From positions 1 to 6,201 of the forward strand of contig VBCQ01000500.1 in NCBI GenBank assembly GCA_005882155.1: a stretch of 6,201 nt of DNA, read 5' to 3'. Below are positions 5,717 through 6,201 of the stretch, in pieces. Each line of letters starts with the position of its first letter. Positions within the stretch are counted from its first letter, which is position 1. The translations under genes were made by a program, and so were the position numbers. This DNA is from Betaproteobacteria bacterium. GTDB lineage: Bacteria > Pseudomonadota > Gammaproteobacteria > Burkholderiales > Burkholderiaceae_C. A model generated the notes under the pieces. The model saw only the letters and a program-made list of their open reading frames with translations. It was not told the DNA's origin and searched no databases.

Positions 5717-6127
5717 ATGAAGACAGCATGGAAACTCGTCTCTGTCGGCGCAGCCACCGCGATGGTCGCCGCGTGCTCCCACACCGTGACCGAGCGTGAA
5801 GTCGTCCGCCAGCCCGTCGTGCAGGTGCAGCCGCAGAGGACGGTCGAGAATGTGACGATCATTCAGCCGCCGCCTGCTCCGCAGGAACAAATGCCGCCCG
5901 CACCGGCCGCCACCGGCTACAGCTGGGTTCCCGGCCACTACGCGTGGCGCAATGGCGCATGGCATTGGGATCAGGGGCAATGGCGCGTTGGCGTCGTTCC
6001 GCCGATGCCGCCGCTGATGCAGGAATCGATTCCGGCGGCACCGGTGTCGACGGCCCGCTGGGTTCCGGGCTACTGGAGCTTCGGTGACACCGGCTGGACT
6101 TGGATGAAGGGGCACTGGGAATATTGA
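5717..6127 (+). CDS. WXXGXW-repeat (YXWGXW-type) lipoprotein
   Basis: A 136-residue putative lipoprotein. The signal sequence has Lys2 and Lys6, a hydrophobic stretch (7-19) and a lipobox VAAC with lipidated Cys20. Ser at +2 suggests sorting to the outer membrane under the E. coli rule. A polar then Pro-rich linker (about 21-66) is followed by aromatic repeats of the WXXGXW type: WVPGHY (70-75), WRNGAW (77-82), WDQGQW (84-89), WVPGYW (115-120) and WMKGHW (129-134). This matches the WXXGXW repeat family (PF12779), which is common in betaproteobacteria and has no firmly established function. The repeats fall into two blocks, 68-89 and 113-136, separated by a second Pro-rich linker. A strong ribosome-binding site and two hairpins downstream suggest a single-gene transcript. 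A cell-envelope role is likely; nothing in the sequence ties it to the divergent c-di-GMP unit beyond sharing the intergenic region. Confidence 0.88.
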   Translation: MKTAWKLVSVGAATAMVAACSHTVTEREVVRQPVVQVQPQRTVENVTIIQPPPAPQEQMPPAPAATGYSWVPGHYAWRNGAWHWDQGQWRVGVVPPMPPLMQESIPAAPVSTARWVPGYWSFGDTGWTWMKGHWEY

Positions 6128-6150
6128 TGCTCGGCCTGCGGCCGGCATCA
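6125..6150 (+). terminator. Hairpin overlapping the lipoprotein stop codon
   Basis: TGATGC (6125-6130) pairs with GCATCA (6145-6150), and CGGCC (6132-6136) pairs with GGCCG (6140-6144). The result is an 11-bp stem with one bulged T (6131) and a TGC loop. The TGA stop codon forms the foot of the stem. No T-run follows, so it may protect the 3' end or help a non-classic terminator. Confidence 0.5.
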
Positions 6151-6162
6151 TCTGTCGCACTG

Positions 6163-6200
6163 TGACGAGCCGGCCAGCCGGTCGGCTGGATGGCTCGTCA
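6163..6200 (+). terminator. Long GC-rich hairpin, probable terminator at window end
   Basis: TGACGAGCC (6163-6171) and GGCTCGTCA (6192-6200) are perfect reverse complements. Inside them CCAGCC (6174-6179) pairs with GGCTGG (6184-6189) around the loop GGTC. The stem totals 15 Watson-Crick pairs with a small internal mismatch (6172-6173 against 6190-6191). The window ends one base later, so the presence of a T-tract cannot be judged. Confidence 0.6.
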
Positions 6201-6201
6201 A

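Noticed and set aside
1..6201. Mobile elements, CRISPR arrays, tRNA/rRNA genes, riboswitches
   Set aside because: No transposase fragments, regularly spaced repeats, cloverleaf-like or rRNA-like segments, or recognisable riboswitch cores were seen on either strand.

Overview
The window is high-GC, densely packed bacterial DNA with strong G/C third-position bias. Gene content and style (FadD/PimA-type ligase with an IclR regulator, a WXXGXW-repeat lipoprotein, and the intergenic repeat built on TTCGCCCTGAGCCTGTCGAA) suggest a betaproteobacterium, probably Burkholderiales. That assignment is inference from family knowledge, not from any rRNA or marker gene.

Layout: (1) Positions 1-774 (+) hold the C-terminal half of an AMP-forming acyl-CoA ligase whose N-terminus lies outside the window. 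(2) Positions 797-1675 (+) hold an IclR-family regulator. A perfect 13-bp palindrome close to the E. coli IclR box sits just before its ATG, so self-regulation is plausible and it may control the ligase unit. (3) Positions 1676-1783 are a convergent intergenic spacer filled by three mutually complementary repeat arms, which may act as terminator(s). (4) Positions 5457 down to 1784 (-) are a two-gene unit: a periplasmic ABC-type solute-binding protein followed 8 bp later by a membrane protein with an alpha-helical periplasmic domain, HAMP, GGDEF and EAL domains. (5) Positions 5458-5716 are a 259-bp divergent regulatory region. (6) Positions 5717-6127 (+) encode a small outer-membrane-type lipoprotein with WXXGXW repeats, followed by two strong hairpins.

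The most interesting part is the minus-strand pair. The binding protein has no permease or ATPase next to it. Its only partner is a c-di-GMP enzyme with a periplasmic sensory domain, and both ends of the unit are closed by genes on the opposite strand. This matches the logic of Vibrio cholerae NspS-MbaA, where a periplasmic polyamine-binding protein controls a GGDEF/EAL protein. Here the binding protein looks like SBP family 1 (often sugars), and both the GGDEF and EAL active sites look intact. The likely role is therefore nutrient sensing by c-di-GMP rather than uptake. No RNA genes, CRISPR arrays, transposases or att sites were seen.
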